A stretch of DNA of 54,466 nucleotides from the NCBI GenBank assembly GCA_934408585.1, contig CAKRVA010000011.1, positions 1 to 54,466 on the forward strand. Reading direction: 5' to 3'. Made by a program: the position numbers and the translations under genes. Positions 7,320 through 16,416 of the stretch are shown here, piece after piece. How positions within the stretch are numbered: position 1 is the stretch's first letter; the number at the start of each line of letters is the position of its first letter. Under the pieces are notes generated by a model, which saw only the letters and a list, made by a program, of their open reading frames with translations, ran no database searches and was not told the DNA's origin. This DNA comes from an uncultured Lachnospiraceae bacterium (GTDB lineage Bacteria; Bacillota; Clostridia; Lachnospirales; Lachnospiraceae).

Positions 7320-8675
7320 TTACCCCACTGCCTTATTCCATATAATTGTCTGCTGATCATCAAACAGGGAAAGCTGTTGATACGTCATACCATCCCTGTC
7401 AAACGGAAGCTTTTCTTTCCGGTCCACCAGATTCCGTGTAATATAGTCTTCTTCCAGTTTCGTCGGATACATCATTTTCCCATTACAGGTAATAAAGTAT
7501 AGTGCCCTTTTCAGAACTACGCCAATCTTCTTTAAATCATCAAATTTTAAATTGCCATGCCGTCTTGCCTGTGTAATCCGCCTTGCACTGTTCACGCCAA
7601 TTCCCGGCACACGTAACAGCATCTGATAATCCGCCCGGTTAATTTCCACCGGAAACTGCTCCAAATGGCGCAGTGCCCAATCTGCCTTAGGGTCAAGCAG
7701 AATATTAAAATTGGGTTTCTGCTCACTTAACAGTTCTTCTGTCTTAAATCCATAAAACCGCAGCAGCCAGTCCGCCTGGTACAGGCGATGCTCTCTAAGC
7801 AACGGTGGTCCTCCCGGAAGGGAAGGAAGCTCCTTGTCCTCATTCACACTGACAAATGCCGAATAGTATACTCTTTTTAGGTCGAACTTGTGATACAGAT
7901 TCTCTGCTACCGTCATAATCTGATAATCGCTTTCGGGTGTTGCCCCAACAATCATCTGCGTGGACTGTCCTCCCGGAACAAACCCTGCGGCATGCTTATA
8001 CACCGTAAGTTCATTTTTACTTTGTGTAATTCCCTGCTGAATCAGTCTCATTGGTCCAAGTATATTTTTGCGGTGCTTATTAGGTGCTAATTTGGATAAG
8101 CCTTCCGCAGTTGGCAGTTCCAGATTGACGCTCATACGGTCAGCCAGCAGCCCCAGTCTTCGAATCAGCATCGGGTCCGCACCCGGAATCGCTTTCACAT
8201 GAATATATCCCTGAAAGTGATAATAGGTACGAAGCTTATAAATTGCCTCATAAATAAGCTCCATCGTATAAGTCGGACTCTGAATGATTCCAGAGCTCAA
8301 AAATAACCCTTCAATATAATTCCGCCGATAAAATTCAATCGTCAGTTCACAAATTTCGTCCGGTGTAAAGGAGGCTCTCGGAACATCGTTTGATTTGCGG
8401 TTAATGCAATATTTACAATCATAGATGCATTCATTCGTAAATAAAATCTTTAACAGGGAAATGCATCTTCCATCCGCGCCAAAACTATGGCAGATACCGG
8501 CAGCCGAAGTATTTCCAATTCCTGTTCCGTCTCCCTTTCGTTCCACGCCACTGCTGCTGCAGGAAACATCATATTTCGCCGCATTACTGAGAATGGTAAG
8601 CTTTTGGTAAAGAGACAGTTTTTCTTCCTGTTGTATCTGTATTCCACTTGCGGGTAATGTAAAAAGATTCTCCAT
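7320..8675 (-). CDS. TIGR03916 putative DNA modification/repair radical SAM protein
   Basis: The product is a radical-SAM enzyme with a CX3CX2C cluster (Cys83, Cys87, Cys90 counted from the chosen start), an SAM-barrel region and a C-terminal helix-hairpin-helix module (INRADYQMLLRVPGIGVNSARR) for DNA binding. It is recognisable as the TIGR03916 family. I start it at the ATG at 8675 because GAGGTG lies four bases upstream; the ATG at 8687 overlaps that ribosome site. It is the first gene of a two-gene operon with TIGR03915. The predicted role is radical chemistry on a damaged or modified DNA base; the substrate is unknown. Confidence 0.88.
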   Translation of the reverse strand: MENLFTLPASGIQIQQEEKLSLYQKLTILSNAAKYDVSCSSSGVERKGDGTGIGNTSAAGICHSFGADGRCISLLKILFTNECIYDCKYCINRKSNDVPRASFTPDEICELTIEFYRRNYIEGLFLSSGIIQSPTYTMELIYEAIYKLRTYYHFQGYIHVKAIPGADPMLIRRLGLLADRMSVNLELPTAEGLSKLAPNKHRKNILGPMRLIQQGITQSKNELTVYKHAAGFVPGGQSTQMIVGATPESDYQIMTVAENLYHKFDLKRVYYSAFVSVNEDKELPSLPGGPPLLREHRLYQADWLLRFYGFKTEELLSEQKPNFNILLDPKADWALRHLEQFPVEINRADYQMLLRVPGIGVNSARRITQARRHGNLKFDDLKKIGVVLKRALYFITCNGKMMYPTKLEEDYITRNLVDRKEKLPFDRDGMTYQQLSLFDDQQTIIWNKAVG

Positions 8676-8701
8676 TATACACCTCACATATCGTCCTCAC
8701 A

Positions 8702-8742
8702 GAACATATGTTCATTATAAGGTATGATGAGGAATCTTTCAA
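8702..8742 (-). promoter_or_regulatory. SOS-type promoter with LexA (DinR) box
   Basis: On the minus strand TTGAAA (8737-8742) and TATAAT (8714-8719) are separated by exactly 17 bases. Directly after the -10 box is GAACATATGTTC (8702-8713), a perfect dyad fitting the Gram-positive LexA box GAAC-N4-GTTC. It covers the expected transcription start, an ideal position for repression. The promoter drives the TIGR03916/TIGR03915 operon. Confidence 0.85.
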
Positions 8743-8749
8743 GTCTTTT

Positions 8750-10099
8750 TCAAACATTTGTTCGGTATTTTTCTTTAAATTCAATGATTTTTTCCAACCG
8801 GTCTTTTAATTCTGCTTCCTCTCCTTCACCATCCGGCTGATAATACCTTCTTCCTTCTAAAGACTCCGGCAGGCAGCTCATTGCAGTAAGCTTTTCTTTT
8901 GTATCATGCGCATATTCATAGCCTTCTCCGTAATGCATTTCCTTCATCAGATCCGTCACGCCGTTTCTGATATGTAGCGGCACCGGTTCATAAAGCATTT
9001 TCTGTGCATCCGCACTTGCTTTTCCATAGCCGACATAAAGTGCATTGGATTTTGGTGCCATCGAAAGGTACACGGCTGCCTGTGCTAAATTCACACTGCA
9101 TTCCGGCATTCCGATAAAATGGCATGCCTGATATGCCGAAACGGCAAGCGGAAGTGCATGGGAATCCGCAAGACCAATGTCTTCACTTGCAAAACGAATC
9201 AACCGCCTTGCCACATACAATGGGTCCTCTCCCGCTTCAAGCATTCTGGAAAGCCAATACATTGCCGCATCCGGGTCGCTGTTTCTCATTGATTTATGTA
9301 AGGCAGAAATCAAGTTATAGTGCTCTTCGCCCTTCCTGTCATAAAGCAGCATCTTCTTTCCGGTACACTGCTCCAGAATCTCTTCTTTTACAGAAATAGA
9401 ACCATCTTCATGGATTTCTCCATTTAAAACTGCCATATCCAGTGTATTTAATGCCATTCTGCCATCCCCATTTGCAAAAACTGCAATGGCATGCAAGAGG
9501 TCCTCACCAATCTGAATGTTCTGGTTTCCAAATCCTCTCTTATCCGTAAGTGCATGGTGCAAAAGCTTTTCCATATCCTCTGTTTTCAGTGCCTGCAGCA
9601 CAAATACCTTGCAACGTGACAGCAACGCGGAATTAATTTCAAACGACGGATTTTCTGTCGTTGCACCAATCAGCAGAATACTTCCTTTTTCAACATAAGG
9701 AAGAAAGGCATCCTGCTGTGCTTTATTAAAACGATGAATTTCATCTACGAATACAATCGTTTTTCCACCCATTCTGCGGCTCTCTTCTGCCTGCTTCATG
9801 ACATCCTTGATTTCCTTAATTCCGCTTGTAACTGCACTGAAATCAATAAATGATGCATGTGTCATATGTGCAATTATTCTTGCAAGAGTCGTCTTTCCAA
9901 CTCCCGGCGGTCCCCAGAAAATCATAGAACTGATATTGTCCTTCTGAATCATCTGTCGTAATATTTTCCCGGGTCCCACCAGATGTTCTTGACCAACATA
10001 GTCATCTAATGTTTCCGGTCGTAAACGGCTGGCAAGCGGACTGCTCATCGTTGTCTGCTCCTGAAACAAATCCATTTGTTCAAATGATAACTGGTCCAT
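8750..10099 (-). CDS. rarA: Replication-associated recombination protein A
   Basis: The 449-residue AAA+ ATPase matches RarA/MgsA over its whole length. It has Walker A GPPGVGKT (63-70), Walker B FVDEIHR (Asp118-Glu119 area), the sensor motif GATTENPSFEIN, and the C-terminal tetramerisation region with GRMALNTLDMA, RLIRFASEDIG and YGEGYEYAHD. A QMDLF stretch at residues 8-12 resembles a sliding-clamp binding motif and fits RarA's work at stalled forks; that reading is inferred. It lies directly upstream of the SOS-controlled pair but has no LexA box of its own that I can see. Confidence 0.95.
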   Translation of the reverse strand: MDQLSFEQMDLFQEQTTMSSPLASRLRPETLDDYVGQEHLVGPGKILRQMIQKDNISSMIFWGPPGVGKTTLARIIAHMTHASFIDFSAVTSGIKEIKDVMKQAEESRRMGGKTIVFVDEIHRFNKAQQDAFLPYVEKGSILLIGATTENPSFEINSALLSRCKVFVLQALKTEDMEKLLHHALTDKRGFGNQNIQIGEDLLHAIAVFANGDGRMALNTLDMAVLNGEIHEDGSISVKEEILEQCTGKKMLLYDRKGEEHYNLISALHKSMRNSDPDAAMYWLSRMLEAGEDPLYVARRLIRFASEDIGLADSHALPLAVSAYQACHFIGMPECSVNLAQAAVYLSMAPKSNALYVGYGKASADAQKMLYEPVPLHIRNGVTDLMKEMHYGEGYEYAHDTKEKLTAMSCLPESLEGRRYYQPDGEGEEAELKDRLEKIIEFKEKYRTNV

Positions 10100-10141
10100 C
10101 TATGTACCCTCCTTTCTATCCTTTTTTCATTCCTTTTCTAT

Positions 10142-11308
10142 TTAGTCGGCAAGTCTTTTTTCTCCGTGAATTTCCTGTATTGGCTGAATATTCTGTGTCA
10201 CTTCAACGACTCCAAGGAACTCGCCTCGCTCATCTCTCACTGCAAAATAACGTATATAGGCATAGACACCGCCCATTTTAATCCAGAAATCTTCATGGCT
10301 CTTTTTCCCCTGAACCAGATCCTGCACAATCTGTTCTACAATATGAACACTTGCCGGTGGATGACAGTTTGTAACCTCACGTCCTATCACTGTTTTTGTA
10401 CGCGCAAAGATTCGTTCTGCTCCCTGTGAAAAATACCTTACAATTCCTTCTTTATCCACAAATGTAATATCAATCGGAAGTGTATTCAGCATACATCGAA
10501 GTTCTTCCACTGTAAAGCTTCCGGTCGGTAATTGTATTTTTCCCTGCTGCATCGTTCCCTGGGTATATTGTCCCTCGGCCTGTGTCTGACCTTCTGTCAT
10601 TTCCCCCTGAATGACTTTCCATTCATCTTCCGTCAATTTTTCCATCAGCATAGGGAAAAGAATATTTTCTTCCTTAAAAATCATTTCTTTTATTTTGGCA
10701 GTTACGGTCTGAATTTTTTGAATCAGATCCTTCTGCTCGGTAATTGCGTTTGTCATCAGATTCAGAATCAGCTTCAATTCCGTTCGGATTTCGTCATGAA
10801 TTCCCCACATAACCTGTGGTGGTGCTGTCACTCCATAACGTTCTAGATAAGGAAACAGTAGATTCTCCTTTTTTGCATAATGGTCATTGACCATTTGCAG
10901 CTCTTGCAGAGATTCTGTCAGACTCCTGTCCTTTTCCGGATGTTCTGCCAAATCAAGATTCGGAAGTATTTTCTTTTCAATAATTTCTTCTATCTTTCGA
11001 TTCTCCTGTGTCAGCACCTGTATAGGATGTCCCTGAAAAGCCTCTTTTCCCATATCGGCATGAATCTGCTCAATGGTTCCTTTGAATACTGCCGCGTGAA
11101 CATCGCACAGACTTTGGATTTCCTCTACCGGAACTCCTTCTGCAAACAATGCACTCTCCGCTTCTGAAATCTCAGATGCCGAAACATTACCAAAAACCTT
11201 TTCAAATTCTGCTTTTACTTCCTCCACCTGTTTCCCTTCATGGAGCTCTTTGATTATGTTCTTAATGGTCTCCTTTCGTACCTCCCGGTTGTTAATCAGT
11301 TCGCTCAT
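10142..11308 (-). CDS. DUF438 / hemerythrin-HHE / PAS domain protein
   Basis: Three parts are visible. An N-terminal DUF438 region runs to about residue 75. A hemerythrin-like HHE bundle follows with spaced His/Glu ligands (NDHYAKKENLLFPYLERYG, IHDEIRTELK, IFKEENILFPMLME). A C-terminal PAS domain holds LPIDITFVDKEGIVRYFSQGAERIF. Such proteins bind a di-iron centre and probably sense oxygen or nitric oxide in the cytoplasm. I start it at the ATG at 11308 because AAGGGAG precedes it; the upstream ATG at 11350 has no ribosome site. A Gln/Thr-rich linker joins the bundle to the PAS domain. Confidence 0.85.
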   Translation of the reverse strand: MSELINNREVRKETIKNIIKELHEGKQVEEVKAEFEKVFGNVSASEISEAESALFAEGVPVEEIQSLCDVHAAVFKGTIEQIHADMGKEAFQGHPIQVLTQENRKIEEIIEKKILPNLDLAEHPEKDRSLTESLQELQMVNDHYAKKENLLFPYLERYGVTAPPQVMWGIHDEIRTELKLILNLMTNAITEQKDLIQKIQTVTAKIKEMIFKEENILFPMLMEKLTEDEWKVIQGEMTEGQTQAEGQYTQGTMQQGKIQLPTGSFTVEELRCMLNTLPIDITFVDKEGIVRYFSQGAERIFARTKTVIGREVTNCHPPASVHIVEQIVQDLVQGKKSHEDFWIKMGGVYAYIRYFAVRDERGEFLGVVEVTQNIQPIQEIHGEKRLAD

Positions 11309-11352
11309 AGACAACTCCCTTCCATATGATACGGGCATTTCCCCGTTCACTG

Positions 11353-12195
11353 TCAGTATTGCCCATTTAAAAGGAAGTAATTCCGGATTTTTTCAAAACA
11401 TTGGTTCAGCATTTCCTGATCTACAGTTCCATCCTGTCGAAAAGCTGTTGCTTCTACTGTAAAGGTCCCCCGATAGCCAATTTTATGGATAAAATCAAAA
11501 AATTGCCGAAAATCGATATGCCCTGCTCCAATCGGAAGTGTTTTTAATTTGTCCCAATCCATATATCCCCCACCGTAATCGTTTACGTGAAGATGTCGGA
11601 TGCGATGTTCTTTCCAGAGCCAGCTGAATTCCTCTGTGTAAAGAAGCTCCAGTTGTCCATGAAATTCTGCCATTTTGGTATCAAAAATAAACAGCACCTC
11701 CGGATATCGGTCTGCCAGCTGCTGCCAGCGATACATGGGATTCTTTTCCGCACAAACAACATTTTCAATCAGAAGCTCCAGGTCATACTCCCTTGCAATC
11801 GGCAGTAATTCCCCATATGCCTTAAGATTATGTTCAAAATGCCTGTCCGACGTAATCCCGTCCCAAAGGTGCATCACCAGCTTTTTTGCGCCGATTGTCT
11901 GGGCAATCCGGCAATTTATTTCAAATCTGGAAAATGCCTCTGACCAATTCTCTGCATCTCCCATACTAAGCAGCTCTCCCACCGATTTCTGGCAATGCAT
12001 TACCGGAATGTATGCATTCAGACCAAGCAGATTGTCTAAAAGTTCCTCCACCTCAGAATACCAGTCCTCATACATCATAAATTCCAGTCCATCACAACTC
12101 AATCCACTGCTATATGGCTTTATCAAGTGATAGTTGCGTCCGTTCGGTCGTCCAATCAGACATCCGGTAGAACATAATATTTTATTTGTTTCCAT
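11353..12195 (-). CDS. Sugar phosphate isomerase/epimerase, TIM-barrel family
   Basis: The protein belongs to the xylose isomerase-like/AP endonuclease 2 superfamily. Metal-binding residues appear in sequence order: LLIENVV (Glu), FIFDTKMAEFHG (Asp, His), IRHLHVNDY (His), GAGHIDFRQFF and FTVEATAF (Glu). The reaction is not predictable; sugar or inositol isomerisation and epimerisation are typical of the family. I start it at the ATG at 12195, preceded by AAAGGA; it overlaps the AraC gene by 14 bases, so the two are one transcript. The regulator may therefore govern sugar metabolism involving this enzyme and the divergent GH13 enzyme. Confidence 0.8.
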   Translation of the reverse strand: METNKILCSTGCLIGRPNGRNYHLIKPYSSGLSCDGLEFMMYEDWYSEVEELLDNLLGLNAYIPVMHCQKSVGELLSMGDAENWSEAFSRFEINCRIAQTIGAKKLVMHLWDGITSDRHFEHNLKAYGELLPIAREYDLELLIENVVCAEKNPMYRWQQLADRYPEVLFIFDTKMAEFHGQLELLYTEEFSWLWKEHRIRHLHVNDYGGGYMDWDKLKTLPIGAGHIDFRQFFDFIHKIGYRGTFTVEATAFRQDGTVDQEMLNQCFEKIRNYFLLNGQY

Positions 12196-13087
12196 ATGAT
12201 TCCTTTCCCATCCGTTCAAATGCCGGAGTTTTCAGTGTTTTGCAATATTCCTTCGGTGCACAGCCGGCCACCATTCTGAATTGTCTGTTAAAATTTGATA
12301 AATTGCGAAATCCACATGACATTGCCGCTTCGGAAACATTTCTGCCGTCCTGTAACAACACACACACCTTTTGAATCCGCAGCCGGTTTAAATATTCCAG
12401 CGCCCCCATTCCGGAAAATTCCCGGAATCTCTGCATAAAGTAGCTTTTGCTTAGATGTACCTGCTGCGCCATCTGCTCAATTGTGAGAGGTTCCATATAA
12501 TTTTCATCCATATAATCAATTGCTTTTCGTATTTCCGTATTCTGAAGCGTTTTTCCGCTCGGAACTACACATCCGGATTTTCCGGCAAGCCACAACAGTT
12601 GAAGAAGCTGACTTTTCATAAGTAAATCGCTTTGTGCCTGATTTTCCTTTGCACATCGTATGATATCCTCGGCGCACTGTCTCATCCGTTCATAATTTTT
12701 ACTCTCTGATGTCAACGGCAAAAGCTTTAATATTCCTGTACATAAGGGAAACAAAATTTCCGTATAACAGCGGTCCTTCGCATCTCCAAACATTTCTGTC
12801 CGAAACACAACAGTATCATAGCTCAAAGCCTTTTCGGTTTCCATTGCGTGCAGCACCTCCGGCTGAAGGAAAAAAATATCTCCTTCCCGGATTCTGATTT
12901 CTTCATCATCCATGCGCACAATTCCCTCGCCCTTCAAAATATAATTCAGTTCCCACTCCTGGTGCCAGTGAAGAGGAACCACCGGAACGGCATCCGGAAG
13001 CATACTTTTATAATAACTGAACGGTACCAGCACGGAACTATGCTGTATATTTTCTTTGGAATTCATTTCTTTCTTATTCATTTCCAT
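12182..13087 (-). CDS. AraC family transcriptional regulator with cupin sensor domain
   Basis: The 301-residue product has an N-terminal cupin (PLHWHQEWELNYILKGEG, then IREGDIFFLQPEVLHAM) that probably binds a sugar. The C-terminal pair of helix-turn-helix motifs is clear: LTIEQMAQQVHLSKSYFMQRFRE and VSEAAMSCGFRNLSNFNRQFR, ending GCAPKEYCK. It is divergent from a GH13 glucosidase with 122 bases between start codons, and its stop overlaps the start of an isomerase gene. It most likely activates the GH13 gene and its own operon in response to an oligosaccharide. The direct repeats in the shared promoter are its probable sites. Confidence 0.9.
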   Translation of the reverse strand: MEMNKKEMNSKENIQHSSVLVPFSYYKSMLPDAVPVVPLHWHQEWELNYILKGEGIVRMDDEEIRIREGDIFFLQPEVLHAMETEKALSYDTVVFRTEMFGDAKDRCYTEILFPLCTGILKLLPLTSESKNYERMRQCAEDIIRCAKENQAQSDLLMKSQLLQLLWLAGKSGCVVPSGKTLQNTEIRKAIDYMDENYMEPLTIEQMAQQVHLSKSYFMQRFREFSGMGALEYLNRLRIQKVCVLLQDGRNVSEAAMSCGFRNLSNFNRQFRMVAGCAPKEYCKTLKTPAFERMGKESYGNK

Positions 13088-13104
13088 TGTTCTCCAGCAA
13101 AAAG

Positions 13105-13180
13105 TAGTATTGTATCAGTTTTTAATATTATATCAGTAGATAAACTTCCTACTAAATAGTATTGTATCGTTAACAGATAC
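13105..13180. promoter_or_regulatory. Direct-repeat operators in the AraC/GH13 divergent promoter
   Basis: TAGTATTGTATC occurs twice in the same direction at 13105-13116 and 13157-13168, 52 bases apart, which is about five helical turns. The second copy is followed by an inverted half, so GTATC-N7-GATAC (13164-13180) is also present. Two in-phase direct repeats are typical of AraC-family half-sites. No convincing -35 box is seen for the GH13 gene, consistent with activation. Confidence 0.55.
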
Positions 13181-13209
13181 TTTTTTCAATGAGAATGGAG
13201 GGTTTTCTT

Positions 13210-14751
13210 ATGTGTATGGAAAAAAAGCAGCCTGACTGGCTGGACAATGCCGTTTTTTATGAAATTTATCCACAATCTTTTTATGATACAAATGCCGATG
13301 GAATCGGGGATATCCCCGGAATTATTGAAAAGCTTGACTATATCCGTGAGCTTGGATGTACCGCTATCTGGTTAAATCCATGTTTCCAGTCTCCTTTTGG
13401 CGATGCCGGATATGACGTTGAAGATTACTATACTGTTGCTCCCCGCTATGGTACAAACGCAGATTTAGTACACCTTTTCGAAGAAGCACATAAACGGAAT
13501 ATGCATGTTCTGCTGGATCTCGTTCCCGGTCACACTGCCGTTACCTGTAAATGGTTTCAGGAATCCATGAAAGCCGAACAAAATCCTTATACCGACCGTT
13601 ATGTATGGACGGATAATGTATGGGAATCCCCCGAGAATATGGGGTGTATCCGTGGTATTTCTCCGCGGAACGGTTCCTGTATCGTAAATTTCTTTTCCCA
13701 TCAGCCGGCTTTAAACTATGGCTTTTACCGTCCTGATAAGAGCTGGCAACAGCCTATGGACGGTGCCGGCCCACTTGCCACACGGGAAGAGTTGAAAAAT
13801 ATTATGCGGTTCTGGCTGGGACTCGGCTGCGATGGCTTCCGTGTTGATATGGCAGGTTCTCTTGTGAAAAATGATGAAGACGGAAAAGGTACGATTGCTC
13901 TGTGGCAGGATATCCGGCAGTTTTTAGATACAGAATTTCCTTCCGCTGCGATGGTCAGTGAATGGGGCGAACCCGATAAGAGCCTGATTGGCGGTTTTCA
14001 TATGGATTTCCTGCTTCATTTTGGTCCATCCCATTACAATGACCTCTTCCGTTGCAAGGAACCCTATTTTTCCAAACGTGGACTTGGCTCTGCCAAAGAA
14101 TTTGTGGAAACCTATGAAGCTAATTATGCGAAAACAAATGGAAAAGGCCTGATTTGTATTCCTTCCGGCAATCATGATATGGACCGGCTCGCACGGACAC
14201 TTTCTCCGGAAGAAATGAAGATTGCCTTTGCATTTCTTCTTTCCATGCCCGGTGCTCCGTTTATTTATTATGGCGATGAAATTGGAATGAATTATGTAGA
14301 AGGTCTGACTTCCGTAGAAGGGGGCTATGAAAGAACCGGTTCCCGCTCCCCGATGCAGTGGAACCGTAAGACAAACGATGGTTTTTCATCAGCTCCAAAA
14401 GAAAAACTTTATATCCCACAGGATGAACGTGCAGACCGCCCGGATGCGGAAAGCCAATGTCTTGAAGCTTCCTCACTCCGTAGCGAAGTAAAACGGCTGA
14501 TTGCACTTCGTCAGGCTCACCCTGCTTTACAGAGCCGTGGCGAAATCAAGTTCCTGCAGAAGGGATATCCACTTGTTTATGAGCGCGTTCTTGGTTCCGA
14601 ACGAATTCTTGTCATCATTAATCCTGCACAGCAGGATGCCACGGTGCCATTATCACATGGAGAAATTCTGTACACGGTTGGTAATGATGTACAGTTAAGC
14701 GATGGAACCGCGCAAATAAGCGGTTGTACCGCATGTTTTATTGCTCAATAG
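13210..14751 (+). CDS. GH13 oligosaccharide glucosidase / alpha-amylase family enzyme
   Basis: From the chosen start the product is 513 residues. GH13 motifs are LLDLVPGHTA (101-110), GFRVDMAG with nucleophile Asp213, VSEWGEP with acid/base Glu251, and SGNHDMDR with Asp323; a C-terminal beta domain follows. The early PQSFYDTNADGIGDIPGI segment is typical of the oligo-1,6-glucosidase/trehalose synthase side of the family. No signal peptide is present, so it is cytoplasmic. GGAGGG lies seven bases before the ATG at 13210, which decides the start over the ATG at 13189. It is divergent from an AraC regulator that probably controls it. Confidence 0.88.
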   Translation: MCMEKKQPDWLDNAVFYEIYPQSFYDTNADGIGDIPGIIEKLDYIRELGCTAIWLNPCFQSPFGDAGYDVEDYYTVAPRYGTNADLVHLFEEAHKRNMHVLLDLVPGHTAVTCKWFQESMKAEQNPYTDRYVWTDNVWESPENMGCIRGISPRNGSCIVNFFSHQPALNYGFYRPDKSWQQPMDGAGPLATREELKNIMRFWLGLGCDGFRVDMAGSLVKNDEDGKGTIALWQDIRQFLDTEFPSAAMVSEWGEPDKSLIGGFHMDFLLHFGPSHYNDLFRCKEPYFSKRGLGSAKEFVETYEANYAKTNGKGLICIPSGNHDMDRLARTLSPEEMKIAFAFLLSMPGAPFIYYGDEIGMNYVEGLTSVEGGYERTGSRSPMQWNRKTNDGFSSAPKEKLYIPQDERADRPDAESQCLEASSLRSEVKRLIALRQAHPALQSRGEIKFLQKGYPLVYERVLGSERILVIINPAQQDATVPLSHGEILYTVGNDVQLSDGTAQISGCTACFIAQ

Positions 14752-14774
14752 CATTTTTATAACACCTGCTTCCT

Positions 14775-15695
14775 TCATTTTTCCTTCAAAACTTTTTTCT
14801 GGATATAAAGAAAGCATACAAGTGTTATACAACCACTGATACATGCACCTAACAAGCGCATTTTATAGCTAATACCTGTCAGGCGGTTTCCGTACGTTAC
14901 GGTATATATTCCAAGATTGGCAACTACATGAACCAATACTGGTGCAAGAAATCCTTCATATTTTTCATAGCACCATGCCAATAGAATTCCCATCAGCGTA
15001 CCGTAAACCGCCTGTACCATATTTCCGTGAAAACAGCCGAACAATACTGCTGATATCAGGATTCCCGGAATTCTTCCGAATGTTCTTTTCAAACGATTAT
15101 AAGTTACCCCACGATAAATAATTTCTTCGATAATGGGAGAAACCACGCCGTATAAAAATAAGCCAACCCAGAAAGTAACACCATATTGTGCATTTGCGAC
15201 TGATTGATAGCTCTGTGAGTTTTCCGTCACCTTCAAAAAAGACATTAAAAAATTCAGGCAGAAAGAGGCTCCTAATGCCAGGAACGCAAGCCACACATAG
15301 CGCTCGGTCTTTTGAAACAAAGAGGAGTTTTCTTCATTCTGTATTTTTATAACAGTTGTTATTTCTTCGTGTATCAGCCCTTTGAACGGTAATAATGCCA
15401 GAATTGAAGCTATCCCATACACCATCCCGGTAACTGTTTCCGAATAAACTCCCAAAAAAGCAATCACATCATCTCCCAGTACCCCTGCTGCCAGACCTGT
15501 AAAGTACCACACCAGCAGCTCTATGATATCCTGCAATAGCGAATAAATCAGCAGCACCAGCAACACATAGAGAACCTTCCTTATGGAATTCCATTTTTGA
15601 ATGTCTTCTACACTCCATTTTGTCTTTAACCATTTTATGGCTCCCATGACGATTTCATCCCTTCGTAACTCTCGATTTCTATTTGTTCTATCCAT
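14775..15695 (-). CDS. CPBP family intramembrane glutamic metalloprotease
   Basis: This membrane protein of up to 306 residues has about seven hydrophobic segments. It carries the CPBP/Abi motifs: EEIIYRG (motif 1, EExxxR), LFGCFHGN (motif 2, FxxxH) and APVLVHVVANLG (motif 3). The family includes CAAX prenyl protease-like and bacteriocin-immunity proteins; the substrate is unknown. Its start overlaps the HAD gene stop by eight bases (ATGGATAG), suggesting translational coupling. An internal ATG at 15647 preceded by AAGGGATG is an alternative start that would remove an Arg/Asn-rich N-terminus. Confidence 0.85.
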   Translation of the reverse strand: MDRTNRNRELRRDEIVMGAIKWLKTKWSVEDIQKWNSIRKVLYVLLVLLIYSLLQDIIELLVWYFTGLAAGVLGDDVIAFLGVYSETVTGMVYGIASILALLPFKGLIHEEITTVIKIQNEENSSLFQKTERYVWLAFLALGASFCLNFLMSFLKVTENSQSYQSVANAQYGVTFWVGLFLYGVVSPIIEEIIYRGVTYNRLKRTFGRIPGILISAVLFGCFHGNMVQAVYGTLMGILLAWCYEKYEGFLAPVLVHVVANLGIYTVTYGNRLTGISYKMRLLGACISGCITLVCFLYIQKKVLKEK

Positions 15696-16365
15696 TAGAA
15701 CTCTGCAGAAGGAGTTCCTGCAGTTCTGTTATGGAGTCCGCAATAAAATCAGCTCCTGCTTTTTCCAGTTCTCCCTCTTCCGCAAAGCCAAAGCTGACAC
15801 CAATTGCTGTGACACCATGCGCTTTTGCGCCAATCATATCAAACTTGCGGTCTCCCACCATTGCGCATTGACTAAAGCGGTCTTTCTCAGATAACATCTG
15901 TATACCAAGTTCAGATAACGCCTGTTCTACAATTTCTTCCTTTGCTCCATGACTGCCATCCGGTGCACTTCCGACAATTACATCAAAATATTTGTCCAAA
16001 TCAAAGTATTCCAGAATTTTTCTCACGGATACTTCCGGCTTACTTGACGCAATGGCAATCCGGATTCCCTGTGCTTTCATCTTCTGAAGCATTTGTGGAA
16101 CCCCCGGAAAAACTTTGTTTTCATAAGCACCAATCGGTACAAATCTTTCCCGATATACCTCACAGGCTTCCCATGCCTGTTCTTCGGAAAAATGATAAAA
16201 TTCCATAAAGCTGTCTGCAAGTGGAGGTCCAATAAAACATTCCAGTTTTGACAAATCCGGCTCTTCAATTCCATAATGATGGAGTGCATACTGCACACAT
16301 TTTGTAATTCCCTCTCTTGGGTCTGTCAATGTCCCATCCAAATCAAATAAACAGTAACAGTACAT
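15688..16365 (-). CDS. HAD family hydrolase, phosphoglycolate phosphatase-like
   Basis: The 225-residue product shows all HAD motifs: FDLDGTLTD (motif I nucleophile Asp), IAIASSKP (motif II Ser), a conserved Lys in GAKEEIVEQAL (motif III) and MVGDRKFDMIGAKAHG (motif IV). A helical cap sits between motifs I and II. It resembles the Gph/5'-nucleotidase subfamily and should dephosphorylate a small phosphorylated metabolite in the cytoplasm; the substrate cannot be named. It overlaps the CPBP protease gene downstream. Confidence 0.9.
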   Translation of the reverse strand: MYCYCLFDLDGTLTDPREGITKCVQYALHHYGIEEPDLSKLECFIGPPLADSFMEFYHFSEEQAWEACEVYRERFVPIGAYENKVFPGVPQMLQKMKAQGIRIAIASSKPEVSVRKILEYFDLDKYFDVIVGSAPDGSHGAKEEIVEQALSELGIQMLSEKDRFSQCAMVGDRKFDMIGAKAHGVTAIGVSFGFAEEGELEKAGADFIADSITELQELLLQSSNG

Positions 16366-16416
16366 AGGCTTCTCCTCTGTAACTTTTCAATCTTTATTGA
16401 TTTGTTTATCCTTATA

